A DNA stretch of 64,000 nucleotides, from assembly GCF_029360585.1 (NCBI RefSeq), contig NZ_JAQZSJ010000019.1, positions 1-64,000 on the forward strand, written 5' to 3'. The position numbers were made by a program, and so were the translations under genes. Shown one piece after another: positions 37,271 to 44,915 of this stretch (positions within the stretch are counted from its first letter, which is position 1; each line of letters begins with the position of its first letter). This DNA is from Cohnella caldifontis (GTDB taxonomy: Bacteria > Bacillota > Bacilli > Paenibacillales > Paenibacillaceae). The notes under the pieces are model-generated. The model ran no database searches, was not told where the DNA came from, and saw nothing but the letters and a program-made list of their open reading frames with translations.

Positions 37271-37636
37271 ATCCGAATTTCGGAGATCGACGGGGAACCG
37301 GAATACGATCTGGGATACATCATTCATGCGGACTGCTGGGAACAAGGTTGCGGAGCGGAAGCAGCCGAGGCGGTATTGAAATCCGGATTGGATACGCTGA
37401 AATTGCCGCGGATTTGCGCCAATATGCCGGTTCACCAAGCGGCTTCAAGGAAGGTGGCCATTCGCCTCGGCATGGAACTGGAGAAGGAATTCGCGAACGC
37501 CCGGAATCGCCATTCGCAATCGCTCCGATTCCGACCGTACGATAGGGGAATCTCGGGCGAAAGGATCAGGCTCAACCGAAGGCCAGCGCCAGCAGGGCGG
37601 CGGATAAGCCGCCCGCCAGCGAACTGGCGACGTTGA
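37271..37636 (+). pseudogene. GNAT N-acetyltransferase, 5'-truncated
   Basis: An open frame lacking a proper start encodes the C-terminal part of a RimJ/RimL-type acetyltransferase. Visible are DGEPEYDLGYIIHADCWEQG, the acetyl-CoA loop region QGCGAEAAEAVLK, and LPRICANMPVHQAASRKVA with the usual NxxxR-like helix and LGMELEKEF ending. The N-terminal half is missing, replaced by the terminator and the AT-rich SDR segment. The frame runs on to 37636, into the 3' end of the DUF92 gene on the other strand. Confidence 0.75.
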
Positions 37637-38405
37637 CGGCGTCGTTGTTCCAGCCGGCGCGGCCGCGGATTCGCATTGCCGGCTTGCCGCAGTGGCGGGC
37701 TTGTTCGATTTCGCGGCCGCATTCGGCGCAGCGGTACATCTGTTGCCACGTCGCGCCGATCCACGAATCGGCCAACGACCCGATGATGCCGGCCAGCCCG
37801 GCGATTCCGATCCAGGCGGCCGGTCGAAACGGCGCCGCTGCCGCATCCGGCGCGGATGGGCCGGGCACCGCCAGCCACAACGCCCAGGCGACGGCGCCGA
37901 TGAACAGGCCCCCGGCCAGCGAAGCGCCGAAGCCGAGGCCAGTGACGCCTCCGGACGTTCCGGGCGGGACGCGCCGGCCCGTCTTGATCGATCTCGGCGG
38001 CGTCCGGCTTAAGCCGCCGATTTCCGTGGCCCAAGTATCGGCGTTGACCGATGCCATGACGCCGAGAAAGGCGTACCACCAGAGCGGATGCGGCCACGCC
38101 CAATGGGCCGCGCAGAGCAGCAAACCCAGCCCTCCGTTCGCGAATACCTGGCCGGCGTCGCGCCTTCCGGATTTCTCATAACCGCTTTCGGCTCGTTCTT
38201 TCGCGCGTTTTTTCCACTTGGACCATAACGTGGACGAAATGAAGAAGGTAATGAGGGAGCCGAACCAGACCGCGCTTCCGAGCGCGTACATCGCCGTGCC
38301 CAGGACGACCGCCGCAAAAAAGCCGGAGCCGGAGAGCGACCGTTTGGCGTAGGCGATCCCCGCGATCCCCGTACTGCCGGCCAAACCGATCAGCCACTGC
38401 ACCAT
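37572..38405 (-). CDS. DUF92 family membrane protein
   Basis: 277-residue integral membrane protein with about six helices (MVQWLIGLAGSTGIAGIAYA at the start). The family segment VMASVNADTWATEIGGLS is followed by PPGTSGGVTGLG. DUF92 relatives include the plant VTE6 phytyl-phosphate kinase and bacterial proteins of unclear role, possibly prenyl or lipid phosphate kinases. GAGGTGGGA precedes the ATG. It stands alone between an AraC gene and the GNAT remnant. Confidence 0.92.
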   Translation of the reverse strand: MVQWLIGLAGSTGIAGIAYAKRSLSGSGFFAAVVLGTAMYALGSAVWFGSLITFFISSTLWSKWKKRAKERAESGYEKSGRRDAGQVFANGGLGLLLCAAHWAWPHPLWWYAFLGVMASVNADTWATEIGGLSRTPPRSIKTGRRVPPGTSGGVTGLGFGASLAGGLFIGAVAWALWLAVPGPSAPDAAAAPFRPAAWIGIAGLAGIIGSLADSWIGATWQQMYRCAECGREIEQARHCGKPAMRIRGRAGWNNDAVNVASSLAGGLSAALLALAFG

Positions 38406-38456
38406 TCATTCCCACCTCTTGATTCCCATTTTAAGCGTAGCGTTGCACGGTCAACT

Positions 38457-39275
38457 TCACGCGGTGCCGCCGCGGCGGCGGTACGCGGCCGGGCTCATGC
38501 CGTAGCGTTTTTTGAAAAGCGCGGCAAAATGGTTGTAGCTGCCGAAGCCGACGTTGAAGGCCGCTTCCCCGGCGGTGCGTCCGGCATGCAGCATCAGGAG
38601 AGCGGCTTGCTGCAGTCGGATGCCGTTCAGCATTTCCACGATGGACTGCCCCGTCTCCGCCTTGAAAAGGTGGGACAGGCGGGATGCGGACAAGCCGACG
38701 GCGGACGCGAGCTCGTTGATCGACGGGGCGTCGGCGAGCCGGGCCGACAGCATGCGGGCGACCTGCCGCACCCTGGGATCCCGGCCATCCGCCAACTCCT
38801 CCGCGGCCAGCAGCAGAATGCCGACGATCAAGTTTTCGCAGCGTTCCTGCCTATAGGCGCCCCCTCCGCGAACATCCCGGACCAGGTCGTGAAACGATTG
38901 CGCCATCCGAGCGCGCATTCCTTCCATGATGGAAACGATGAGGGCGTCGCCTTCGGGAAAAAGCGAGGTTTCCCGGATTCGGGAGAAATGAGCCCACAGG
39001 AAATGCCACCGCCCGGTGCGGCCCGTGCCGTAGACATGGGGAACTTCCCGCCGGAGCAGAACGAACTCGCCGGCGCCGCAAACCTGCGTGCCGGACGGGG
39101 TCCGGAAGAAGCCTTCGCCGTCCAGCGTAAACGCGATGAGCCATTCGTCCATCCCGTTCGGACGACGGATTTCATACGATTCGTTTTCGTCGAAATGGCC
39201 CGCGATGATACGGTTCAAGTCAGGTTTCCCCAGGTCCACCGTATTCGGCCTCCATCCCATTCGCCGTATGAGCAT
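38457..39275 (-). CDS. AraC family transcriptional regulator
   Basis: 272 residues: an N-terminal cupin-like sensor domain (about 10-150; EFVLLRREVPHVYG) and a C-terminal AraC domain with two helix-turn-helix motifs (about 170-268; INELASAVGLSASRLSHLFK and VGFGSYNHFAALFKKRYG). ATG 39275 is preceded by GGGAG, rather close. It is divergent from the phytanoyl-CoA dioxygenase-like gene 139 bases away, a pairing often seen in Paenibacillaceae, and probably regulates it. Confidence 0.92.
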   Translation of the reverse strand: MLIRRMGWRPNTVDLGKPDLNRIIAGHFDENESYEIRRPNGMDEWLIAFTLDGEGFFRTPSGTQVCGAGEFVLLRREVPHVYGTGRTGRWHFLWAHFSRIRETSLFPEGDALIVSIMEGMRARMAQSFHDLVRDVRGGGAYRQERCENLIVGILLLAAEELADGRDPRVRQVARMLSARLADAPSINELASAVGLSASRLSHLFKAETGQSIVEMLNGIRLQQAALLMLHAGRTAGEAAFNVGFGSYNHFAALFKKRYGMSPAAYRRRGGTA

Positions 39276-39414
39276 ACTCCCATCGTAGCCGATCGAAGCG
39301 AGGACCGCTACCCGGATAGCAGAATTCAAACACTTTTCGACCGAAACGCGACTTCCCCGGGACCGCTTCCCCCCTTTACAATCGGGTTGAAACCAGACAA
39401 GGGAGGCTGCCGCC

Positions 39415-40221
39415 ATGAGCCACCGCGCGTTGAGGGCGCTTAGCCCCGAGCAGCGCACGCGATTCGAGACGGAAGGTTACTTGATCGTCAGGGGCGTTCT
39501 TTGCTCCGAAGAGCTGGATGAAATCAAATCGGCGTTCGAGGAGATCAGCCATACCACGGTGCCGGGCCATTTCGAGCCGATGCGGGACGGGGAACGTTCC
39601 GATCCGCTCAAGCGTTATCCGCGCGTCATGCATCCCCATCGCTTTCATCCTGTCGGCATGAAGTACATGCTGCATCCGGGGATCTTCGCGATCGTCGAGG
39701 ATTTGTACGGCGAAGAAGCGCTGGCGGCGCAAAGCATGTTCTATTACAAGCCTCCCGGGTCGCGGGGCCAGGCTCTGCACCAAGACAACTTCTATCTGAA
39801 GGTCGAGCCGGGCAACTGCATCGCCGCCTGGACCGCGGTGGACCGCTGCGACGAGGAGAACGGCTGCATGCTGCTCGTCCCCAAGACGAACGCGTACGAG
39901 ATCGTCTGTCCCGAGCTGTCGGACGCCGCGGAATCGTTCACGACCCACTACGTAAAACCTCCGAGAGACGAGAAGCCGGTACCGGCTCTCATGGAGCCGG
40001 GAGACGTTTTGTTTTTCAACGGCAACCTGATTCATGGCTCATACCGCAACAAATCGCAGGACCGCTTCCGCCGCTCGTTCATCTCGCACTATGCCAACGC
40101 GTCGGCTTTCCGCATTTCCCACTGGTACAATCCGCTGTACCGGGCGGACGGCGCGGAGCTTACGCTGGAAAGCAACCCGGACGGGGGGCCGTGCGGCATC
40201 GAGACGCCCGCGTATCACTGA
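39415..40221 (+). CDS. Phytanoyl-CoA dioxygenase (PhyH) family protein
   Basis: 268-residue Fe(II)/2-oxoglutarate-dependent oxygenase. The iron ligands are HQD in ALHQDNFY (about residues 122-124) and a distal His in NGNLIHGSYRN (about 209), with Arg in RFRRSFISHY as a probable 2-oxoglutarate contact. Bacterial members hydroxylate secondary metabolites, ectoine or unknown substrates; here the substrate is unknown. A strong terminator follows. The divergent AraC gene is the likely regulator. GGGAGGC precedes the ATG. Confidence 0.93.
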   Translation: MSHRALRALSPEQRTRFETEGYLIVRGVLCSEELDEIKSAFEEISHTTVPGHFEPMRDGERSDPLKRYPRVMHPHRFHPVGMKYMLHPGIFAIVEDLYGEEALAAQSMFYYKPPGSRGQALHQDNFYLKVEPGNCIAAWTAVDRCDEENGCMLLVPKTNAYEIVCPELSDAAESFTTHYVKPPRDEKPVPALMEPGDVLFFNGNLIHGSYRNKSQDRFRRSFISHYANASAFRISHWYNPLYRADGAELTLESNPDGGPCGIETPAYH

Positions 40222-40250
40222 GCCGCCGCGCGAGAATCCTAAAGAACGGA

Positions 40251-40285
40251 AAGCGATCGCCCTTCCCCTGAGCGATCGCTTTTTT
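40251..40285 (+). terminator. Rho-independent terminator
   Basis: Perfect ten-base arms AAGCGATCGC and GCGATCGCTT with an 11-base loop, followed by a T-run. Confidence 0.93.
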
Positions 40286-40323
40286 CACGGCTCGGAGTCC
40301 CAAGATCGGTTGAACGAACCCCC

Positions 40324-40370
40324 TTGAAGATTGCGATCTATTGTGGTTTAATAAACTGACGAACGTTCGT
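40324..40370 (+). promoter_or_regulatory. Promoter and TetR operator of the tetR-SMR operon
   Basis: TTGAAG (40324-40329) and TTTAAT (40347-40352) are 17 bases apart. A perfect 12-base palindrome ACGAACGTTCGT (40359-40370) sits just after the -10 box and directly before the TetR ribosome binding site. This geometry predicts autorepression relieved when TetR binds a ligand. Confidence 0.7.
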
Positions 40371-40385
40371 AAGGGGTTGATTGGA

Positions 40386-40964
40386 TTGACTTCAGATAAA
40401 ATTCGAGAAGTAGCGCTTAGACACTTTACCCGAGGCGGGTACGAGGGTGCTTCACTCGCCGACATCTCCGCCGAGGTTGGGATTAAAAAACAATCGCTTT
40501 ACAATTATTTCACGGGAAAAGACGAGTTGTTTTTCGCCGTATTCCGGGACGTTGCCGCGAGGGAGATGCTTTTCGTCGAGGAGTATTTGAAGCAGAATCC
40601 GTTGCCGTTGGAAAAGGTGCTGTACGGTTTTTTGGACGGTTACCGAAAGCGGTACGAGCGGGAAGACGACACGAAGTTTTTTCTGCGGATGGCCTTCTTT
40701 CCCCCCCGTCATCTGAGGCAGGAGATCGTGGAGTATTGCAATCATCATCTCGACGCCATGGGCACTCTGCTCGAACCGTTCTTCGAGTCCGCGGCAAGCG
40801 CCGGCGAAATGCATCCCGACGTTTCGGCAGAGCGTGCTACCGTCGCTTTTACGGCCGTCCTGGACGGCATGTTCGTCGAAATGCTGTACGGAGACATGGA
40901 ACGTTCCCTCAAGAGGCTCGACGCATCTTGGTACGTCTACTGGCGAGGGATAAGGAACAGCTAG
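40386..40964 (+). CDS. TetR family transcriptional regulator
   Basis: 192 residues. The N-terminal TetR helix-turn-helix reads FTRGGYEGASLADISAEVG followed by IKKQSLYNYFTGKDELF, and the C-terminal part is a helical ligand-binding domain with FTAVLDGMFVEML near the end. TTG 40386 has AAGGGG nine bases upstream. A perfect palindrome over the transcription start indicates autoregulation. The SMR pair begins 14 bases after its stop, so all three form one operon controlled by this repressor. Confidence 0.93.
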   Translation: MTSDKIREVALRHFTRGGYEGASLADISAEVGIKKQSLYNYFTGKDELFFAVFRDVAAREMLFVEEYLKQNPLPLEKVLYGFLDGYRKRYEREDDTKFFLRMAFFPPRHLRQEIVEYCNHHLDAMGTLLEPFFESAASAGEMHPDVSAERATVAFTAVLDGMFVEMLYGDMERSLKRLDASWYVYWRGIRNS

Positions 40965-40978
40965 AGGAGGTACGCAAC

Positions 40979-41320
40979 ATGAACCGCAGTTGGATTTCCA
41001 TTTTCGTCGGCGCGTTTTTCGAAGTGCTTTGGGTCATCGGATTCAAGCATGCAGACGATGCGGTGTCGTGGGGGGCAACGGTTGCCGCCCTTGTGATATC
41101 GTTTTACCTGATCATTTCCGCTTCGGCCCGTTTGCCCGTAGGTACGGTTTATGCCGTATTTACCGGTCTTGGGACGGCAGGCACGGTGCTTGCCGAAATG
41201 ATCCTATTCGACGAACCGGTTCAATTGGCGAAGATCCTGTTGATCGCGATGTTGCTTGCGGGGGTCATCGGGTTGAAGTTCATCGGCGGGCCGTCCGAAA
41301 CGAAGGAGGCGGCGCGGTAA
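40979..41320 (+). CDS. SMR family efflux protein, YkkC-like
   Basis: 113-residue four-helix small multidrug resistance protein. The conserved Glu in the first helix is present (FVGAFFEVLWVIGFKHAD), as is PVGTVYAVFTGLGTAGTV. Sequence and pairing resemble Bacillus YkkC, one half of a heterodimeric exporter of guanidinium-type or drug cations. AGAGGAGG precedes ATG. Its stop overlaps the partner's start as TAATG. Confidence 0.94.
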   Translation: MNRSWISIFVGAFFEVLWVIGFKHADDAVSWGATVAALVISFYLIISASARLPVGTVYAVFTGLGTAGTVLAEMILFDEPVQLAKILLIAMLLAGVIGLKFIGGPSETKEAAR

Positions 41321-41634
41321 TGGCTTGGATTTCGTTGCTCGTTGCCGGCGTGTTCGAAGTCGTGAGCGTGCTCGGGATGAACCGGATCAAGCGCGATCGC
41401 GATGCGAAGGCCTATTTTCTTTTCTGCGCGGGTATCATTCTAAGTTTCGTTTGTCTGAGCTTCGCCATGAGGAGCCTGCCGATGGGCACGGCCTACGCCA
41501 TTTGGACGGGGATCGGCACCGTTGGCGGAACGCTGGTCGGCATGCTGTTTTTCGGCGAATCGAGGGAATGGCGCCGCATTCTGTTCATGGCCATGATCTT
41601 GATCGCCGCAGTGGGACTGAAGTTGATCTCCTGA
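41320..41634 (+). CDS. SMR family efflux protein, YkkD-like
   Basis: 104-residue four-helix SMR protein with the membrane-embedded Glu in LLVAGVFEVVSVLGMN and the signature PMGTAYAIWTGIGTVGG. It ends AAVGLKLIS, as in YkkD. It is translationally coupled to the YkkC-like gene by a one-base overlap, supporting an obligate heterodimer. No guanidine riboswitch is visible upstream; the operon is TetR-controlled instead. An abrupt drop in GC content begins within about 60 bases after its stop. Confidence 0.94.
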   Translation: MAWISLLVAGVFEVVSVLGMNRIKRDRDAKAYFLFCAGIILSFVCLSFAMRSLPMGTAYAIWTGIGTVGGTLVGMLFFGESREWRRILFMAMILIAAVGLKLIS

Positions 41635-41648
41635 TCGCACGAAAATAA

Positions 41649-42046
41649 TCCGCCCAGGTACGAGCCAAGGGGACGGGTAATCCTGACCACCCCATTAGAA
41701 CATACCGAGATGCTGATTTAAGTAAACTTGAAGCTAAATATACTGCTGACCCTAGACTAACCGTGGAAATGCCATACGTAGGTAAAGGAAAGAACGGTAC
41801 AAATTCAGAAGGATGGTTACGGGATAAGGACTATTACTGGAAAGAAGTGCAAGAGAAGTATCCTGAAAGTATAAGTAAAGCCAATAAGCAGAGGATAGAA
41901 TTAGACTTTTCACCTATTAATGATAAGCAGTTCAGAGAACATTTTCCGCAGGTTCGGGCGGTATACACAATGCTGAAAAAGAAGCAGGAATTTGGGGTAG
42001 TGATAGCCAAAATGCTGAATTACTAGAAAAATTTTCGAACAAGTAA
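41649..42046 (+). pseudogene. Polymorphic toxin C-terminus (HNH/endonuclease VII type) with catalytic core deleted
   Basis: The frame from about 41649 reads DADLSKLEAKYTADPRLTVE, then KNGTNSEGWLRDKDYYWKE and SKANKQRIELDFSPINDKQF up to HFPQ at about 41950. This matches the part of WapA/RHS-type nuclease toxins that precedes the HHH-type active site. From 41951 a different frame carries GSGGIHNAEKEAGIWGSDSQ and ends at TAA 42046, matching the extreme C-terminus of such toxins. The roughly 25-30 residues expected between them, with the catalytic histidines, are absent and the frame changes at the join. There is no start codon or N-terminal delivery domain. It is AT-rich. Confidence 0.75.
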
Positions 42047-42058
42047 AGGGTGATATTT

Positions 42059-42595
42059 TTGTCTATAAAGGAAGCTATGAAACAATATTTTTCAGTAAGG
42101 AAGACTGTCGCAGACGAGGGGCTAGATTTTTTATTTAAAACACCATTCGACGTAGAAGTTGATTCTCTTATTTATGTTGGAGAAGTTGACGAGGATGAAT
42201 ACATCTCTTGGAGACCTGTCGAAAAGAATGTGACTAATGATTTTAGTTTACTAGAAGAAAAATTAGGTATTAAAATTCATGGGTCTGTCGTTGAGTATTT
42301 TAATTCATATTGGTTTGCTGATTTAGATGGGTTTATTAAAGACCACTATATAAAGCTAGAGTCCGTACTGCCAAAAGCGGATTTAGAATCTTACAGCAAC
42401 TTACTTTCGGGTTACAAAAGCAACCACAATAACAAAATCGAGAAAATTCCTATTGGCATAGAAGGCAACGGGCTTATTGTTGTAGTTGATAACCAAGATG
42501 GTTCTGTAAAACTTGAGGACTACGAACGAAATTCATTTGAAGTAATCTCAGAGGGCATTGAGCAATTAATTTTATCTTTACGGTTAAAAAAATAA
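42059..42595 (+). CDS. Syd-like (SUKH superfamily) immunity protein
   Basis: 178 residues resembling SecY-interacting protein Syd: WRPVEKN near residue 55, then LGIKIHGSVVEYFNSYW and the C-terminal IPIGIEGNGLIVVVDNQDGS with the conserved LEDYE-like turn. Syd-family proteins occur as immunity proteins of contact-dependent toxins in Firmicutes. Here the gene lies 12 bases after the toxin remnant, where the cognate immunity gene would be. TTG 42059 is chosen because AAAGGG lies eight bases upstream. It looks intact, although its toxin partner is not. Confidence 0.8.
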   Translation: MSIKEAMKQYFSVRKTVADEGLDFLFKTPFDVEVDSLIYVGEVDEDEYISWRPVEKNVTNDFSLLEEKLGIKIHGSVVEYFNSYWFADLDGFIKDHYIKLESVLPKADLESYSNLLSGYKSNHNNKIEKIPIGIEGNGLIVVVDNQDGSVKLEDYERNSFEVISEGIEQLILSLRLKK

Positions 42596-42626
42596 ATAAG
42601 CCAACTGATAAATCGATGATGAATAA

Positions 42627-42967
42627 GAAAACATTCGATGGCGCAGAATTACAGAAGTACCAAAAGCTATATTGGGCAATGATAATTGTGATTTTGGGAC
42701 TGGTCTGCTAATGTTCTACCGTGCAGACGGTTATCGTCTCCTCCAATCAAAAGATGCTGTGTCCGAATCCACCCTACGTGAATGGAAAGAATTTATTAGT
42801 AATTTATATCAAAGATTACTTGAAGATGGATTTTCTAACAAGGAAATTTCTTTACTCCGCCATTAACAAAAGTACAAGTCTTCAACCTAAGGAAGTCAAA
42901 TCCTAGTGCACCTAGTATTCAGTTGGATAAGTCGCCAGGTGATGAGGTGGAAATTCCAGTTCTCTAA
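42627..42967 (+). pseudogene. DUF4274-like immunity protein remnant
   Basis: The frame from 42627 carries ILGNDNCDFGTGLLMFYRAD and LREWKEFISNLYQRLLEDG, resembling the CDLGTAL-IFYYADG core of DUF4274 proteins found beside polymorphic toxins. It stops at 42866. Another frame continues from about 42851 with TPPLTKVQVFNLRKSNPSAP and ends EVEIPVL at 42967, plausibly the native C-terminus. The N-terminal half is missing. I read it as a 5'-deleted, frameshifted gene; the family match is from memory of its motif. Confidence 0.55.
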
Positions 42968-43129
42968 TAACATGATAAGTGGCGGCTACCCAGTGCCGAA
43001 TGAATCCATCATTCAACCAATAACACATATAACCCATGTAATACCCGTATAAAAGATTTCGTCATTTTGATTGTACACCCATCAAAATGCTTGAATTTTA
43101 TCACCTAAATAGCGCTTTTCCGTTCATTT

Positions 43130-43177
43130 AACAGGTCGATTATGGTCAGATACCACCATGATTGACCTGTTTTTTTG
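43130..43177 (+). terminator. Terminator, first copy of a repeated pair
   Basis: Arms AACAGGTCGATTATGGT and ACCATGATTGACCTGTT (near-perfect) around an eight-base loop, followed by seven T residues. A nearly identical hairpin occurs at 44834-44879. The 42968-43129 stretch before it and 43178-43333 after it are AT-rich and show no recognisable gene. Confidence 0.9.
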
Positions 43178-43333
43178 TTATCTTCGTTTTCTTGTGGATT
43201 TTTCAAAACAAACGCAACTTTATGATTAAATACCGATAGATATAGTGTCGGAGACAATTCAATGCTTGCCGGTAACGAGCGAACAAATCGCCGAAATGCG
43301 GACGCTTATAAAAAGCCTTAGAGGAGGCTTAAC

Positions 43334-43541
43334 ATGGAAAAAGAAGGATTCGTATCTCTTTGGGTTGGGAATGTCCAGTCTTCCGATTATTCCGAAATTT
43401 TCTGTTATAGCGCAACAAGGATTGCCGAATGATTTTAATGAAGTAGTTTTACTGTATAATTTTCAATATACTGGTGCAATTTCCGAAGCAATCATTCTAT
43501 CGAATTACTTGAGATTTTTAGGTACGGTTGAATATCAATAA
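43334..43541 (+). pseudogene. Imm22-like immunity protein, frameshifted
   Basis: GAGGAGGCTTAAC precedes ATG 43334, which opens MEKEGFVSLWVGNVQSSD, the characteristic start of Imm22 proteins. The frame stops after about 32 residues. The C-terminal Imm22-like segment NDFNEVVLLYNFQYTG appears in another frame and ends at 43541. The two halves together are far shorter than a full Imm22 (usually well over 100 residues), so a middle section is deleted and the frame broken. Confidence 0.7.
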
Positions 43542-43660
43542 TGGGTGATGCTCAGTGCAGAAATTATCGATCCATGATTGGCTGACAAGGTCATACCTGT
43601 CCGCCTAGACTTGGCTAAAAATAAGTATGGAATTGAAATCAGGTTTAGGGAGGAGTAAAT

Positions 43661-44107
43661 ATGTTAGATAAAGAGACTCAATACGCTTTTGAGAAGATCA
43701 AATTTATTGAAAGATATAAGAGTCTAGCCGCAAAATATCAATTTAATGTTAGTGAAAGTTTTGAGAATTATGAAAGTAACCAAGTAGCAACTATTATTAA
43801 TGAATTAGGGTACGAGGCTTCGTTTAATAAGAAGGAAAATTTCTTTAAGATTACGGAAGTACATGATGATTATAAGTTTCAATTTAAAATCTCTTTGAAA
43901 TATGGTGTAGCAGAATTTATATGGTCTGTATGGAAAAATTCTGAGCTTAAGATGGGTGGGACATGGGGAATATTAAAAGAACAACTAGATGGTCTGGAAA
44001 ATGACAAAGTGAGGAAGCCGATATTCCGTAACTACGATGAATTGAAAGAAATATTAGCTGATGCGTTTTTAATTTATAGAGATTTTAAACGAGAGTATAT
44101 GCACTAA
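43661..44107 (+). CDS. Hypothetical protein, candidate immunity protein
   Basis: 148 residues, intact, with GGGAGGAG eight bases before the ATG. It is rich in Lys, Glu and Phe, with no signal peptide or membrane helix, so probably cytoplasmic. I do not recognise the family. Segments such as IINELGYEASFNKKENFFKI and FIWSVWKNSELKMGGTWG suggest an alpha/beta fold of immunity-protein size. Its place among toxin and immunity remnants, and its AT-rich composition, make an orphan immunity role likely. Confidence 0.65.
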   Translation: MLDKETQYAFEKIKFIERYKSLAAKYQFNVSESFENYESNQVATIINELGYEASFNKKENFFKITEVHDDYKFQFKISLKYGVAEFIWSVWKNSELKMGGTWGILKEQLDGLENDKVRKPIFRNYDELKEILADAFLIYRDFKREYMH

Positions 44108-44178
44108 TTCTCCAATAAATTAATAGTTCCAATATAGCGAGAAGTACCAGTTCAGAATAAGCGAAGGTGAATAATTAA

Positions 44179-44661
44179 ATGCCATTATCTTTGTCTTATT
44201 GCACCAAATGGGCATTGGCTAAAAAAAAGCCGTGGAAGATCATTGATGAGGAAACAGCGAGAGAATGCCATCATAAGCGTCAGCCGTATAGCGCAATAAT
44301 AAGCAAAGGTGAAAATGCGATATATATTATTGATATAGCGAATGAATGGGTGTCTATTATTTTTTTGGATGATATGTTGCGTCAATATTTACGGTATGAT
44401 TTCAAGGAAGTTGAGCCAGGAAGACTGTTTCTGAGGGGCGGCTACTTTTGGGAGTATGAAGGGGATACCGATAATGAAATGGGTCGGAAAATTTTTAGGT
44501 TTGAGGAAAATGGATATAGCTTATTAGCCGAGGACAACTTCTTAACGAACGAGAGTCGGGAAGTGGAGGTAAATGGGGGTGTTGAATCAAACTGGGAAAA
44601 GTATCCCGAGTTTGGTGAATACATGTATTTATGTAGAAAGGAAAGAGACGGGAAGGTGTAA
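44179..44661 (+). CDS. Hypothetical protein, candidate immunity protein
   Basis: 160 residues, intact, preceded by GAAGGTGA about ten bases before the ATG. It is soluble and acidic in its C-terminal half. I do not recognise the family. The C-terminus VESNWEKYPEFGEYMYLCRK recurs in altered form in the next 150 bases as a broken copy, showing a tandem duplication typical of immunity-gene arrays. The low GC content matches its neighbours and not the flanking chromosome. Confidence 0.65.
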   Translation: MPLSLSYCTKWALAKKKPWKIIDEETARECHHKRQPYSAIISKGENAIYIIDIANEWVSIIFLDDMLRQYLRYDFKEVEPGRLFLRGGYFWEYEGDTDNEMGRKIFRFEENGYSLLAEDNFLTNESREVEVNGGVESNWEKYPEFGEYMYLCRKERDGKV

Positions 44662-44667
44662 CATTGA

Positions 44668-44811
44668 TGGAGATTTACTTTTGTGATAAGCGGTCAAATA
44701 TTACACTATGATTTTCTTGTTAAGGATGATAAAAAGGACGACCTTTCGAGAAATTGGGATTCATTCCCTGAATTCGGTCAATATCTTCATCTATGTAGAG
44801 AGGAAAGATAG
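44668..44811 (+). pseudogene. C-terminal fragment of a second copy of the preceding gene
   Basis: A start-less frame reads ISGQILHYDFLVKDDKKDD and then NWDSFPEFGQYLHLCREER before a stop at 44809-44811. The last part aligns residue by residue with NWEKYPEFGEYMYLCRKER of the intact gene just upstream. The divergence shows an old paralogue, of which only about 48 codons remain. Confidence 0.7.
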
Positions 44812-44833
44812 TTGAACCTCATTACCTACATGA

Positions 44834-44879
44834 AACAGGTCAATTATGGTTAGAAATCACCATAATTGACCTGTTTTTT
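44834..44879 (+). terminator. Terminator, second copy of a repeated pair
   Basis: Perfect 17-base arms AACAGGTCAATTATGGT and ACCATAATTGACCTGTT with loop TAGAAATC, followed by a T-run. It is nearly identical to the hairpin at 43130-43177 and marks the right end of the AT-rich immunity island. Confidence 0.93.
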
Positions 44880-44915
44880 ATTGGGGACGGGTTGTTTTCT
44901 TTGGTCCTATATCAC

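Noticed and set aside
40286..40385. Guanidine riboswitch before the SMR pair
   Set aside because: The space holds a standard promoter and a palindromic operator, with only about 15 bases left before the TetR start.
42867..43333. Possible further small genes in the immunity island
   Set aside because: Apart from the likely DUF4274 tail (to 42967) and a terminator, no frame has both a start with ribosome binding site and a recognisable domain.
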